Of a DNA stretch of 64,000 nt, positions 27,478 to 37,023 are shown one piece after another (position 1 is the stretch's first letter; the number at the start of each line of letters is the position of its first letter). The stretch is from Gammaproteobacteria bacterium (GTDB taxonomy: Bacteria; Pseudomonadota; Gammaproteobacteria; HK1). The notes beneath the pieces were generated by a model. It made no database searches, was not told the DNA's origin, and saw nothing but the letters and a program-made list of their open reading frames with translations. The DNA lies in the NCBI GenBank assembly GCA_012103455.1, contig WLWT01000001.1, forward strand, positions 1,226,001-1,290,000, in the 5' to 3' direction. A program made the translations under genes and the position numbers.

Positions 27478-27810
27478 TCAGAGTATTTTTAAGGCATAAT
27501 CATTTATGCCTTTACTCTGACTTGTATAAATACGTACCTTGTTGAAACCCTTTTTCTTCAAATAGTCAGGGCTCGAATCTATAGAAAACAAATAGAACGT
27601 CCAATCACCACTCAGCTCTGATGGCTTTAGCGTTGATACTCGATGCAACATTAAGGTTGTATCATCGTTCGGATCAACCGAAAACCCTAACCGCACCTCC
27701 GCTTTCTTAGCCATACCCGAAAGCTCTTGAGCTACAGCAGCTCTATCCGCTTCTGCCAATACAGAAACAGAAAATATCAAAGAAAAATAGATAACAATCT
27801 TCTTAATCAT
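27478..27810 (-). CDS. Integron cassette gene: small exported protein
   Basis: 110 residues with a signal peptide (KKIVIYFSLIFSVSVLAEA) and a mature part of about 90 residues (VAQELSGMAKKAEVRLGFSV, LSGDWTFYLFSIDSSPDYL). First cassette next to attI, so the best placed for expression from an integron promoter. No family recognised. Confidence 0.65.
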   Translation of the reverse strand: MIKKIVIYFSLIFSVSVLAEADRAAVAQELSGMAKKAEVRLGFSVDPNDDTTLMLHRVSTLKPSELSGDWTFYLFSIDSSPDYLKKKGFNKVRIYTSQSKGINDYALKIL

Positions 27811-27838
27811 GGCACATCTCTTTTATATCAGTGCTGAC

Positions 27839-28015
27839 ACCTAACAGTATGTTACGCAGGCCGCTGGCCTCTGTAATATTATTATAGGGCGGCCCTATAA
27901 TTTTCTGCAACCGCCAAGGCTACTCCCGTAACTAATTGAAATATAAAAAAATTTACCTACTTCGGACAATCAGCGAAAAACTATAGGGAATTGTTCCCTA
28001 TAATTCTGTTGTATT
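27839..28015. promoter_or_regulatory. attI / intI promoter region with two matched palindromes
   Basis: The core ACCTAAC at 27839 marks the attI-cassette junction. Between it and intI lie two palindromes with the same arms: TTATAGGGC-G-GCCCTATAA (27882-27900) and TATAGGGAA-TTG-TTCCCTATA (27982-28002). They could be operators or structured att elements. No LexA-type CTGT-N8-ACAG box is visible here. Confidence 0.6.
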
Positions 28016-28067
28016 TTTGCAACAACAAGCGTATCCTGCCCCCAACTTTCTTGAAAAGGATTTCGAG

Positions 28068-28592
28068 ATGACCAGATCCCCTTTTCTGCTATCCATTGCT
28101 GACTATATGCGGGTGCGTGGTTACAGCAAGCGCACCATCCACACCTATATCCGGTGGATAAAATCCTTTATCATATTTAGCCGAAAACGACACCCAAGCG
28201 ACATGGGTCGGGATGAGGTCGTGGCTTACCTGACGTATTTGGCGGTTAAACGCAAGGTCTCCTCCAGCACACAGTCGCTGGCACTCAATGCGCTGGTCTT
28301 TTTGTATGACAAGTTTCTGGAAAAGCCTTTAGGCGATGTCAGCGAGTGCCATCGTGCGCGGCGTCAACAGAAGTTGCCATCAGTGCTAACACCGTCCGAG
28401 GTGCAAAGCTTGCTTTCTCTACTGTCAGGAAAGCACCCCTTAATGGCGTGCATTATGTATGGCTCTGGGTTGCGACGTATTGAGTTGATACGTCTTCGCG
28501 TGAACGATATTGATTTCGATTTTGGACACATTCGAATTTGGAACGGAAAAGGCTATAGATTGCCCTTTGAATTAAGCGAAGACGAGGGCTAA
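28068..28592 (+). pseudogene. intI: Integron integrase, C-terminally truncated
   Basis: ATG at 28068 follows AAGGA. The product MTRSPFLLSIADYMRVRGYS carries the core-binding domain and the first part of the tyrosine-recombinase domain (LPSVLTPSEVQSLLSLLSG, MYGSGLRRIELIRLRVNDID with the first catalytic arginine). It ends after about 174 residues instead of about 320. The IntI-specific insert, the HxxR box and the tyrosine nucleophile are missing, so it cannot recombine. A DUF1801 gene begins 6 bp after the stop. Orientation is divergent from the cassettes, as in real integrons. Confidence 0.85.
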
Positions 28593-28597
28593 CACGA

Positions 28598-29038
28598 ATG
28601 AAGCGGGTGAAAACACCTTTTGCATCGGACGCGGTACGAGACACGTTTGCCGAATATCCAAGCCAGATACAATCGAAGCTGCTCGACATACGAGAGCTGA
28701 TCTTTACCACCGCCGCTACCAATCCTGTAATCGGCCCATTGGAGGAAACATTGAAGTGGGGCGAACCTGCTTGCCGGACCACAAAAAGCCGTAGCGGCTC
28801 CACCATACGGATCGCGTGGAGCCCCCGCAGTCCCACTCAATTCGGCGTTTATTTCAACTGTCAAATCACTTTGATAAGCACTGCCAAAACTCTATTTCCA
28901 GACCTTTTTCAATTCAGTGGCAACCGGGCCATCATCTTTGAACGTAAAGATGCTATTCCCCATAACGCCCTGGGCGTTTGCATCGAAGCGGCCTTGACTT
29001 GCCACGCTGACAAAAAGAAACGAAAACGCAAGCAATAA
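28598..29038 (+). CDS. DUF1801 domain protein
   Basis: 146 residues with the DUF1801/YdhG pattern: FAEYPSQIQSKLLDIRELIF, PLEETLKWGEPACRT and FGVYFNCQITLISTAKTLFP. Ends in a lysine-rich tail. Small soluble protein of unknown function. It directly follows the integrase truncation, so its arrival probably caused or followed that deletion. Confidence 0.75.
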   Translation: MKRVKTPFASDAVRDTFAEYPSQIQSKLLDIRELIFTTAATNPVIGPLEETLKWGEPACRTTKSRSGSTIRIAWSPRSPTQFGVYFNCQITLISTAKTLFPDLFQFSGNRAIIFERKDAIPHNALGVCIEAALTCHADKKKRKRKQ

Positions 29039-29086
29039 AATGGGTTGACCCATCCACTCGTTCGAGCGGGCCGCCCCACCTACCGC

Positions 29087-30019
29087 TTATGCCCCTCGCC
29101 CCTTTGCCTCCTCTAAGAGCCAATCACGAAAATTCCGCGCGTGCGGGCGCAACGGCTGGGATTTAGGATAGAGCAGATAAAACGAGTAATCCGACTCCAG
29201 GGTTACATTGAAAGTCTGGCGCAACTCGCCGCGGCGAATAAAATCCTCGGCCAAACGTCCGCCGCACAAAGCCACCTCTTCGCTGCGTACGGCCGCGTGC
29301 ATCAACACTGTGTAATTGTCAAAATGCAAGTGCCGTAGCGTTAGCCCCATTACGGTGTCAAAGGTCGCAAACCAACGCTCCCAGGTGACCCACAGTTGCG
29401 GTCGAATTTTGACAGATGCAACAACGTCGCTTTGTACAACGACGCGGTATCCTCGAATGGTCCGTGCTTTTCAATATACCGAGGCGACGCAACAGGCAGG
29501 ATGCGGTCATCGAAGAGGTGATTGGCCCGTACATTCGGCCAGATCCCGCGGCCATAGCAAACGGCCAGATCGATACCGGTGACGGCAAGGTCGCGTACTT
29601 TTGCCGGCGCCACCATGCGAATATCCACATCAGCGAATTCCGCACGAAATTTGGCGATCCGCGACATCAACCAGTACGAAGCAAAGGTCACACTGCACGA
29701 GACGCCGATATCGCCGGTATTGCTCTGGCCGATATTGTTTTCGCGCTGGATTTCACCGACGGCGCGGGCGATGTGTCCAAGACCGATGCTCACCGCCTCG
29801 CGCAGATCACGCCCGGCGGATGACAGTTCAACACGCCGGTGCAAACGCTTGAACACAGGTGTTCCAAGCGCCTCCTCCAACACCCGGATCTGGCGGCTCA
29901 CGGCCGCTTGGGTTACGCCTAGTTCCTTGGCAGCCTGGGTAAAACTGTGATGACGGGCAACCGCTTCGAACACTAGCAAAGCGTTCGCAGGCGGCAACCT
30001 GTCTCGCATACTGGACATG
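29087..30019 (-). pseudogene. LysR-family regulator (GcvA-like), frameshifted
   Basis: The N-terminal part from MSSMRDRLPPANALLVFEAV has the wHTH (SFTQAAKELGVTQAAVSRQI) and an effector domain to about LLHLSKFDRN. There one base change in frame is needed to continue as VTWERWFATFDTVMG and on to YPKSQPLRPHARNFRDWLLE, ending at 29087. A single frameshift near 29400 therefore splits a normal regulator of about 310 residues. No regulated partner is adjacent. Confidence 0.8.
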
Positions 30020-30160
30020 GAGAGTCGCTCACTGTGATGGCTGAAACATGCCAGTAGTGCAGTGCGCCAGCGTACCGCCGCAGCGCTAACCTTCATATTG
30101 GCTGGGACCTGGAGTTTTAGCCAACGATTAGAGACGATAATTAAAAAATCGAGGTGGCTA

Positions 30161-30280
30161 TTAGCAGGGCGGCACCAACACTGAGGCAACAAAGACGATC
30201 CCGAGGATTGCATAGAGTATCCCACCCTCTTCTTCGCCGGCCTCATCGTCAAGGGTGAGCAAAGTGGCCTTACCCGGCAT
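30161..30280 (-). CDS. Possible 39-residue membrane protein
   Basis: The reading frame MPGKATLLTLDDEAGEEEGG continues as a hydrophobic helix ILYAILGIVFVASVLVPP with a terminal cysteine. Acidic head plus one helix looks real, but there is no strong ribosome-binding site and no homolog is recognised. Confidence 0.35.
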   Translation of the reverse strand: MPGKATLLTLDDEAGEEEGGILYAILGIVFVASVLVPPC

Positions 30281-30439
30281 GAGTGAACAGTTTGGTCAAG
30301 AGCGGTTAGCTCAAAATCTAACGGGCTCATTCTCCCGGCTGAACCGTGCCGACGTTGTCGATGTTAGAACCGCTCAAGGTAGTCAAATATGGTCTGTTCT
30401 GACTTCCTGACGACGGCCATACCGGGGCCTTCGATGGAC

Positions 30440-31222
30440 ACGTTCACGCTTAAGCAAAACGAACAAGCTCTTCATGGCAGCATCGTCATACGCCTTGCCG
30501 GTGCCGCTCATCGAGCACACGACCCGGTGTTCATCGAGCCGTTGGGGCGAAAGTCGTAGCTTGCGTACTGCAACCCCTTGCCGGAATGATGCAACCGCTG
30601 TGCGCCCAGTTCGCGGCGCATCAAGCTGTTGTCAATGCCTGCATGACTGGATGCCGGTTGACCCTTGTGCTCATTGACCCGCCAGTACCAGTCCATGATC
30701 ACCGCCAGGTACAGCCAGCCCTGGCACGTGCCGACGACGCTAAGGTCGCCGACCCAGCACTGCTTGGGTGCCGTGGCGGTGAAGTCTCGTGCTTCAATTG
30801 TTATCCGCCACCAACCGATTGTGACGGCTGTCCGTGGTGGTCTTGTAACGCTTCTTTGGACCGCCCAACCGGCCCATTTCGTGCACCGACCGGGCGCTGC
30901 GGTGGCGACCCACAGGCCGTCCTCGGTCAAGCCATTCGTCGCCCACCTTAGGACGTTACCATACCCGCCGTCCGATTCGGCCTGCACCTGTGCCCACTCT
31001 AGGCGCAGCGCCATCCGTGCTGCATCGCGGGTTTGACCTGGTCCAACCAACGCCTGCGACCGGTGCTCTTGCTAGGTCACGCCTCCACCGATGCAGCACG
31101 CTGGTGGCCATGCCCAGATCCTTCGCCGTGCCCACAATGCTCTGTCCAGGCGACATGGCCGACCTTACGGCTTCGCGTTTGAACTCAGCGGTGTATTGAC
31201 GTCTTTTCTTAGTTTCCATCAA
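30440..31222 (-). pseudogene. Decayed IS3-family transposase (orfA/orfB)
   Basis: At the 3' end of this block on the plus strand, minus-strand orfA starts MMETKKRRQYTAEFKREAV with the HTH, then becomes garbled. The DDE part survives as ARDFTATAPKQCWVGDLSVV, GTCQGWLYLAVIMDWYWR and LHHSGKGLQYASYDF. Several frameshifts, with no clear ends. Inactive. Confidence 0.7.
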
Positions 31223-31424
31223 ACACCTTCACGGTCATTATGACCCTTAACTCTCAGGTGTTCACTTCTTTGGGGGAAGACCAAACTACTACCGCAACGA
31301 ACGCGATAGCATGGGTATGCACAGCGATGATGAAAAGGGACTTGGGCGTCGAAACAGTCATCACATCACTTAGCCTCGGTAACGTGCGAATATTTCAACT
31401 CAAGCACAAAACCCGGAAAGACCT

Positions 31425-32209
31425 AAAGCTTAAATATTGTCGAAGCAAAATAATCATAGAGGCGAGATGTACAAATCCAAAGTGTTTGTAGCTTGAACTC
31501 ATGGCGAGTCATCAATCGCCTGAAATTATGCTGCCATGCGAATCATCGTTCAACCTTCCATCTTCGTTTATATCGTCTCAAAACTCGACCATCTTGTGGC
31601 GCTGCTCTCGACCGGTTGCGCTTGTGGGGGGCGAGCAGTTTTATCCCTTTCTCTGATAAGCGCTTATCCAATGGGTCACTGTCGTAAGCCCGGTCTCCAA
31701 TCACTCGTCTGGGAGGGTCGGATATGAATCCAGCAGCGAGTGTTATTTCAACGAGCGTGACTTCGTGGGGCGACGCACAACCGACACTCATGGCGATAGG
31801 AAGACCCGTGCTGTCCGCCACCGCTATGAGCTTCGAACCCTTGCCCCGCTTAGCTTTCCCAACTCCATAGCCCTTTTTTTAGCACTGGCAAACGTACCGT
31901 CTATGAAACATTCTTCTACATTGATTTTCCCTCTATCGTATAGGTCTTGAGCTAATGTACTCAATATCTTGGACAACGTGCCATCCTCAGCCCAGCGTTG
32001 GAATCGCCTATGGCAAGTGTGGTATGACGGAAACCGTTCAGGTCAATCTTTACATCGCGCACCCGAGCGTAAAACCCACAAAATCCCGTTCAGTATGGCT
32101 CGGTCATCGCAACGAGGGCGACCCCGGCCATCAGTACGGACAGGGGGGATGGGAGTAGTGGTTTCAGTATCTTCCATTGTTCATCTTGTAGTTCTTCTCG
32201 ACGAGGCAT
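31425..32209 (-). pseudogene. Decayed IS5-family (IS427-type) transposase
   Basis: It starts [14 protein letters not shown] at 32209 and the C-terminal half reads [38 protein letters not shown] and [10 protein letters not shown]. An in-frame TGA then precedes FAWQHNFRRLMTRHEF. Several frameshifts and stops make it inactive. It abuts IS630 copy 1. Confidence 0.7.
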
Positions 32210-32229
32210 AGGTGTCATCCGGTTAGGTA

Positions 32230-33337
32230 CTAATTCGGAAAAAAATTACCCGACATTAATTCAGAATATATCTGACATGCTTTTCATAGAAAAACCGTTT
32301 AATTATTTGCGTATTCTGTTGCAGTGAGTGCAACACCGAACGAGCCAAGGCCATCAGTTGCTCCTTTGTAGCCACCACTGTCCGCCCAATTCGTTGGCTT
32401 TTTACATGATGCCATACTAGCTCATCAGGATTGAGTTCCGGTGAATACGGCGGTAACCATACTAACGTGAGCTTACCTTGGCTATTGCGGACAAATTCTT
32501 GCACTTTCTTGGCTCGATGAATTCGATGGCCATCAACAATCAAATAGACCGATCGCTTGGCGTTGTGCAACAAACGCCTTAGAAAGTCGATAAAAACGTC
32601 TGCGGTTACCCGTGATTCAGTTACCATGAAACGCAGGTGACCCTTCGGCGAAACGGCTGACAGCCTATTCACGCTAAAGCGCCGACCCGTTTTCGCTACA
32701 ACTGGCGTATCACCCCGTACCCCCCAAGTGGTACCACGATGATAATCCGACCGGATCGTCGATTCGTCGCCAAAATAGACCCGCGCTCGGCGCCTTTTCG
32801 CTTCTCGTTGTACTTCAGGCCAAGTTTCTCTTAACCATACCTTAACCTGATCAGGGTTTTGCTCGTATGCCTTAAACCGAGGGCGCTGCGCACTCATCCC
32901 CAAACGAGACAGGATATTGCCCACCGAGCGCTCGCTGACCTCGATGCCAAATTTATCTTTCAGTAATATCTGAATCATCGAGCGTGTCCACAAGGCATCG
33001 TGAAAATCCAATTGCAACGGATTCGTTTTAACTAGTTCACGTAAGCGATCCGCATATTCATCGGGACACTTTCTTGGGCGGCCTGTGATCTTGCCGGTGG
33101 ACAGCGCCTGTTCACCACCTTGCTCATATCTGGATAACCAATCGTCAATGCAAGAACGATGAAATCCGAGGGCTTTAATTACTTTTTCAGGGCTTTCACC
33201 CGATAATACTTGCGCAACCGCGTGCCTGCGGATGGCTTCTCGCGCGGAATGGGGCAGTGAGCGACCGTCTGTCTTTTTCATAGCATCACTATAACACATT
33301 TTATTAATTTGTGTCGGGTAATTTTTTGCCGAAGTAG
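32230..33337 (-). mobile_element. IS630-family element, type B, copy 1 (1108 bp, intact)
   Basis: Inverted ends CTAATTCGGAAAAAAATTAC and the inverse of GTAATTTTTTGCCGAAGTAG, flanked by TA at 32228-32229 and 33338-33339. Same length as copy 2 at 45896 and about 1 bp longer than copy 3 at 50107. Confidence 0.92.
32256..33281 (-). CDS. IS630-family transposase (type B)
   Basis: 341 residues from MKKTDGRSLPHSAREAIRRH. The HTH region includes GFHRSCIDDWLSRYEQGGEQ. The DDE domain has VYFGDESTIRSDYHRG, VYLIVDGHRIHRAK and LPPYSPELNPDELVWHHVKS. A start six codons earlier is open. The catalytic acids are all present, so this copy may be active. Differs from copy 2 at a few residues, such as R for P in the DGH-IH motif. 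Confidence 0.9.
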   Translation of the reverse strand: MKKTDGRSLPHSAREAIRRHAVAQVLSGESPEKVIKALGFHRSCIDDWLSRYEQGGEQALSTGKITGRPRKCPDEYADRLRELVKTNPLQLDFHDALWTRSMIQILLKDKFGIEVSERSVGNILSRLGMSAQRPRFKAYEQNPDQVKVWLRETWPEVQREAKRRRARVYFGDESTIRSDYHRGTTWGVRGDTPVVAKTGRRFSVNRLSAVSPKGHLRFMVTESRVTADVFIDFLRRLLHNAKRSVYLIVDGHRIHRAKKVQEFVRNSQGKLTLVWLPPYSPELNPDELVWHHVKSQRIGRTVVATKEQLMALARSVLHSLQQNTQIIKRFFYEKHVRYILN

Positions 33338-33647
33338 TAACTGGGTAGACATTATTTCATATAAGTCCCTTGTTGAATATTTTTGAGACCGCTTCTAGCA
33401 ACCTGGGTGCTAGCATGGCATGTGATTGATGTTATATGCCATCCATGGCGAAGCAACAAATAAAGAGCTATTTCGCTATCCTGCAATTTTCTCTAGCGAT
33501 GGCCTCTTGTGTGGGCCGCTTCCGGAAATTTTAAAGGTTTAAGCGGAGCCCTCTTTTGGCGACATCTTCTGCTCTTGGCCCAAAACACCTCATGCAATCT
33601 AAGTCAATCGTGCCATAATCACTCCAGCGCGTAAGTAGGATGGATTC
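33338..33647. other. Intergenic region, nothing recognised
   Basis: About 310 bp of AT-rich DNA between IS630 copy 1 and the small exported protein gene; no ORF or repeat of note. Confidence 0.35.
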
Positions 33648-33929
33648 TTATTTCGGAACACACATGCCTCCTTGAGCACCGCTAGTATCTTCCTTTCGTT
33701 TTTGCATGTACATACTTAATGCTGTTTTGCAATTCTCTTCGTTGTTAAATTCGATATTGTCGAGTGTGGAGCTGACAGAAGGTGCTTCTGAATAACCACC
33801 ATCCACTTTATGTTCAATGTAAGTATCACTCCAAATAATTAATATCCACTTACCTTCTTCGGCAACAGCTGCCAAGGGTGCACATAAGGTCGTTGCGAGA
33901 ATACTGGCGGCCACTAGTTTCCTAATCAT
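33648..33929 (-). CDS. Small exported hypothetical protein
   Basis: 93 residues: signal peptide RKLVAASILATTLCAPLAAVA, then a short mature part (EGKWILIIWSDTYIEHKVDG, NNEENCKTALSMYMQKRKE) with two cysteines that could form a disulfide. Family not recognised. Confidence 0.6.
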   Translation of the reverse strand: MIRKLVAASILATTLCAPLAAVAEEGKWILIIWSDTYIEHKVDGGYSEAPSVSSTLDNIEFNNEENCKTALSMYMQKRKEDTSGAQGGMCVPK

Positions 33930-34101
33930 GCTTAAAACTCCTCCTAGGTTCTCTTGGTGTTTGTCAGGGATGAATCCTTGGTTCAGTTTAGAACAAGTTT
34001 CCTGAACGGAGCCTGAATGGGGTTTAGGTTACCACCGCCCGAAGTACCGGGGTAGGAGCTGGGGCGGGTGCAGAGGGGTTGTTGAGGCCCTTCGGGTAAG
34101 A

Positions 34102-34119
34102 TTTTGCGGTACCGCAAAA
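34102..34119. repeat. 18-bp perfect palindrome
   Basis: TTTTGCGGTACCGCAAAA, 20 bp from the terminator of the methyltransferase-like gene. Could be a protein-binding site; no matching copy seen nearby. Confidence 0.35.
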
Positions 34120-34135
34120 AATAAATTGGATCATG

Positions 34136-34169
34136 AAAAAAGCCAGTGTGGGGCTAACACGCTGGCTTT
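34136..34169 (-). terminator. Rho-independent terminator of methyltransferase-like gene
   Basis: A 12-bp stem (AAAGCCAGYGTG / CACGCTGGCTTT, one wobble) with a 7-nt loop; on the minus strand it is followed by a run of six T. It lies 24 bp after the stop at 34193. Confidence 0.75.
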
Positions 34170-34192
34170 GACAGTCTCGTTAGACCAAGCCG

Positions 34193-34795
34193 TTAGGACA
34201 CCAATGGCGTTTTGAACAACGCCATCGACAACCACCACAGCTTAGGGCAGCCCACGTGCCCTGGCTTCCACACCGCCCAGTAGTACTGTTGCTGAGCGAT
34301 ACGGTCTGTTGGGCGGCCTGGTTTGCCCCCGGGCCAACACACCAACCGGTCTAGCAAGTAGATGGCCGCGGGTGGGGTTTTGGTGAATTTCTGGTGGTGC
34401 ATCGGGTTACACAGCGACCGTAAGTTCAACAACATCGCCACCGAGCCACCGGTGCGCTGGCAGTGGATTAAGGCCCGGCGCACGAAAGCGTCGCCTAAAC
34501 CGTGTGTGCCATAGGGCGGATTGGTAACAATGTGCTTGGCCAAAGGCCGGGGAGATTTCAGGAAGTCATGCCCGCTCGTGCCGTAGCCATGATCGACTAG
34601 GTCGGTCGAGACCACCGGGTAGCCCGCCGCTGCCAGTTCACGGGAAATGGCGCCATTGCCGCAGGCTGGCTCCCAAATATCGTCATCGAAAGACTCCACC
34701 GATAACAAAGCGCGGGTGGCTTCCGGCGGTGTTGGGTAGAACTCAAAGGGCGCCCGGCGGGCAGAAGTTCGAGGCTGGTGAATAATAGTGCTCAT
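34193..34795 (-). CDS. DNA methyltransferase-like protein (N6-adenine type)
   Basis: 200 residues with an AdoMet-binding motif WEPACGNGAISRELAAAGY and the catalytic motif NPPYG, preceded by the FYPTPPEATRALL start typical of phage/plasmid adenine methyltransferases. The C-terminal region (YYWAVWKPGHVGCPKLWWL) is also seen in phage members. No restriction enzyme gene is adjacent, so an orphan mobile-element methyltransferase is likely. Recognition site unknown. Confidence 0.75.
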   Translation of the reverse strand: MSTIIHQPRTSARRAPFEFYPTPPEATRALLSVESFDDDIWEPACGNGAISRELAAAGYPVVSTDLVDHGYGTSGHDFLKSPRPLAKHIVTNPPYGTHGLGDAFVRRALIHCQRTGGSVAMLLNLRSLCNPMHHQKFTKTPPAAIYLLDRLVCWPGGKPGRPTDRIAQQQYYWAVWKPGHVGCPKLWWLSMALFKTPLVS

Positions 34796-34969
34796 GATAA
34801 ATAAGGGTTATGAAATATAGAGCACCCTGCACCGCGACCTGCCGCAAACAGAGCAGTCAAGCAGAAATCCCCGCAGGGGTTCAAATGTTTGACTTCGGAG
34901 TGCGGTAGTTAGGTTCAGGAGGTGCGATTTTCATGACCCTATTTATGGGCTTTACCGCATAGCGATATA

Positions 34970-35848
34970 GCTAATGTAGAATAATATGTCATAAATTGGA
35001 ATATGACTTGTCCTTTGAAATTTCGACAGAAAGTCTTTGCCACCAAAGACAAATATAGCCTCGCATTCGAACCAACGAGTGAGCGTTTTGACATCCCTAT
35101 ACGGACACTGTTTCGCTGGCAAAATAAGCTGCAACCCTGTACAACCCGTAACCAACCAGCCACTAGGATTGATAGGGATGCGCTGGCAAAAGAGTTGCAA
35201 ACAGCCCCGGATGATTATCAATGGGAAAGGGCAAAGCGTCTGGGCGTTGCACAAAGAACCGTTGGCTATGCGTTGAAGCGCTTGGCCATCAGCGGTAAAA
35301 AAACGCTGGCGCGTCCGAAAGCCGATGAGGCAGCACGAGCAGCTTCCCAAAAAAAGCGGCTGGCTTATGAGGCACGAGGCAAGGCCATTGTTTATTGAGA
35401 TGAAAGAGGTTTCGCCCACGATAGGCCGCGTACCCAGGGTTATTCCTTGCGCGGCACACGTTGCCAGGGTGTTCGCGACTGGCAGGCCAAGGGACGCATC
35501 AATGCGATGGGTGCTGTTGTGGGGGTGGTGTTTTTAACCGTAGGTCTTTTCGAAGGGACAATCAACAGCGACGTCTTTTATGCTTGGCTTACACAAGCCT
35601 TAATTGCGGTGTTGCCGGCGAAAGCTGTGGTTGTCATGGATAATGCGAGCTTCCATAAACGCCCTGACATGATAGAGGCGATTGAGCAGTTGGGTTGTGA
35701 GCTTGAGTTTTTGCCGCCCTATAGCCCTGACCTCAATGCGATTGAGAAAAAATGGGCTCAAGCTAAGGCCATTCGAAGACGTGAACGGTGCGATGTCGAT
35801 ACGTTGTTTGCAGGTCACCTCGACAATGACAAATTATAATGCATTAGC
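34970..35848 (+). mobile_element. IS630-family element, type C (879 bp), inserted in vapC
   Basis: Inverted ends GCTAATGTAGAATAATATGTCA and inverse of TGACAAATTATAATGCATTAGC (imperfect), flanked by TA at 34968-34969 and 35849-35850. The transposase frame 35003-35839 reads MTCPLKFRQKVFATKDKYSL to FLPPYSPDLNAIEKKWAQAK with a single in-frame TGA at 35396-35398 just before DERGFAHDRPRTQGYS, so this copy is inactive unless read through. Confidence 0.8.
35003..35839 (+). pseudogene. IS630-family transposase (type C) with in-frame stop
   Basis: N-terminal HTH half to KKRLAYEARGKAIVY, then TGA, then the DDE half (VVVMDNASFHKRPDMIEAIE, FLPPYSPDLNAIEKKWAQ) in the same frame. Apart from the stop, the protein would be 278 residues. 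The family usually has an isoleucine or similar at the stop position. Confidence 0.8.
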
Positions 35849-35850
35849 TA

Positions 35851-36063
35851 TATCAAGCGAATTACGCCAGCACGGGCAGCGCTGAGCGCTTCCTGTTTGC
35901 GCCCCGCAGGCAAGGCATGAATACCAAAACGGAGTTCTGCCACCGAAATGGCCGTCAAGCACACCCGTTGTGGCGTCAAGCTATCCGACCACGCCAAAAC
36001 ATGGCTGTTGGGTTCGCCCTCATGCATGAGTTCGGATACGACATTCGTATCCGGAATTATCAT
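35851..36063 (-). pseudogene. vapC: VapC-type PIN toxin, truncated by IS630
   Basis: MIIPDTNVVSELMHEGEP gives the first PIN-domain aspartate and glutamate, and VCLTAISVAELRFGIHALP the second acidic region. After about 65 residues the element at 35848 interrupts it, removing the last catalytic aspartates. It overlaps the antitoxin gene by 4 bp, the usual coupling. Confidence 0.8.
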
Positions 36064-36302
36064 TCGCCGAAGGTCATAGGGTCGCCGATGGGTTCGCGCG
36101 CCGGCACCGGCAGGTCATCGCAACCACCTGCCGCCTGGAATAGCGCGTGTACTTCTCTCAGCACAGCGCCAGGCTTGCGCGGCTGCGTGGTCGGTTCGAA
36201 CTCGGTCGTCAACGTGATTTTGACTGTTGGCGCATCATCCAGCCCTTCACGCCACGCTTCCGGCACTTCGTCATAAGGCACTCGTCGTGTCACTGTTGCC
36301 AT
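36060..36302 (-). CDS. Antitoxin-like partner of VapC
   Basis: 80 residues from MATVTRRVPYDEVPEAWREG. Size and 4-bp overlap with the PIN gene identify it as the antitoxin by context; the DNA-binding fold is not evident (PTVKITLTTEFEPTTQPRKP, VLREVHALFQAAGG). The frame begins at 36317, but the later ATG is preferred. It persists although the toxin is broken. Confidence 0.55.
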   Translation of the reverse strand: MATVTRRVPYDEVPEAWREGLDDAPTVKITLTTEFEPTTQPRKPGAVLREVHALFQAAGGCDDLPVPAREPIGDPMTFGE

Positions 36303-36317
36303 GGCATCGCGCCTCAT

Positions 36318-37023
36318 GTCGAGTAGGGTTACGCCTGAAGGTTACCGACTCGGTGATTTCTGTCAAAAGGAAATGGCCGATTTTCGGTAGCACGCTCGAC
36401 TGGGTTCGAGATGAAGATTGCGTTGAGCGCGTCCCTCTACAAGTGGAGCGCCGTGGCCAATTTGGCGCCCCATGCGCTGGCGCCTTGCTCGGCATTGATG
36501 GCGACTGGTACTGGCCACGCTATTTGATCTGTACCAGACCTGGCGCCGACTTGTCGGCCTAGACCCTAACCGCGGCGCTTGGTTCACCTCCAGACACCAG
36601 CGGCTGCGCCTCCTAAACGACACCCATGCGGGATTTCTGCTCAACGGCCAGACCAAGGCGCTGTCGCTCAAGGCGTCCTATCGCAACGTCCTGACGCGCT
36701 GTCTAGCGGACAGCGTAAAAATCCTCGCAAACACAAAAGTTTTTTTGCGGCGAAAAACTCACCCATCAGCAATTCAGGCACCGCTCACCGCTAGAGCGAC
36801 AGGGCAAGATAACGCCCGTACCCTCGCTCTTCCCGGACTTTTCCCACTACCTCGCCCGTCACATATTTAACGACAGCGCGCTATGATTGCCCTTGGGGCC
36901 TATCGCGGCCACCTTCACCCTTGAGTATCCAAACCAATCATGAGGTTTGACCGTAACGCACGCAGCGCCATAGGTTGCCATTGTCGCTGCGGCTGATCTT
37001 CCCTCTCACCGCGAGCATCGATC
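36318..37023. other. Degraded GC-rich stretch
   Basis: Frames on the plus strand keep protein-like patches (TWRRLVGLDPNRGAWFTSRH and LRLLNDTHAGFLLNGQTKAL near 36520-36700), suggesting an old gene with several stops. I cannot identify it. The rest shows nothing. Confidence 0.35.

Noticed and set aside
31240..31491. 83-codon plus-strand ORF
   Set aside because: It overlaps the end of the decayed IS5 transposase on the other strand and has no ribosome-binding site or protein-like pattern.
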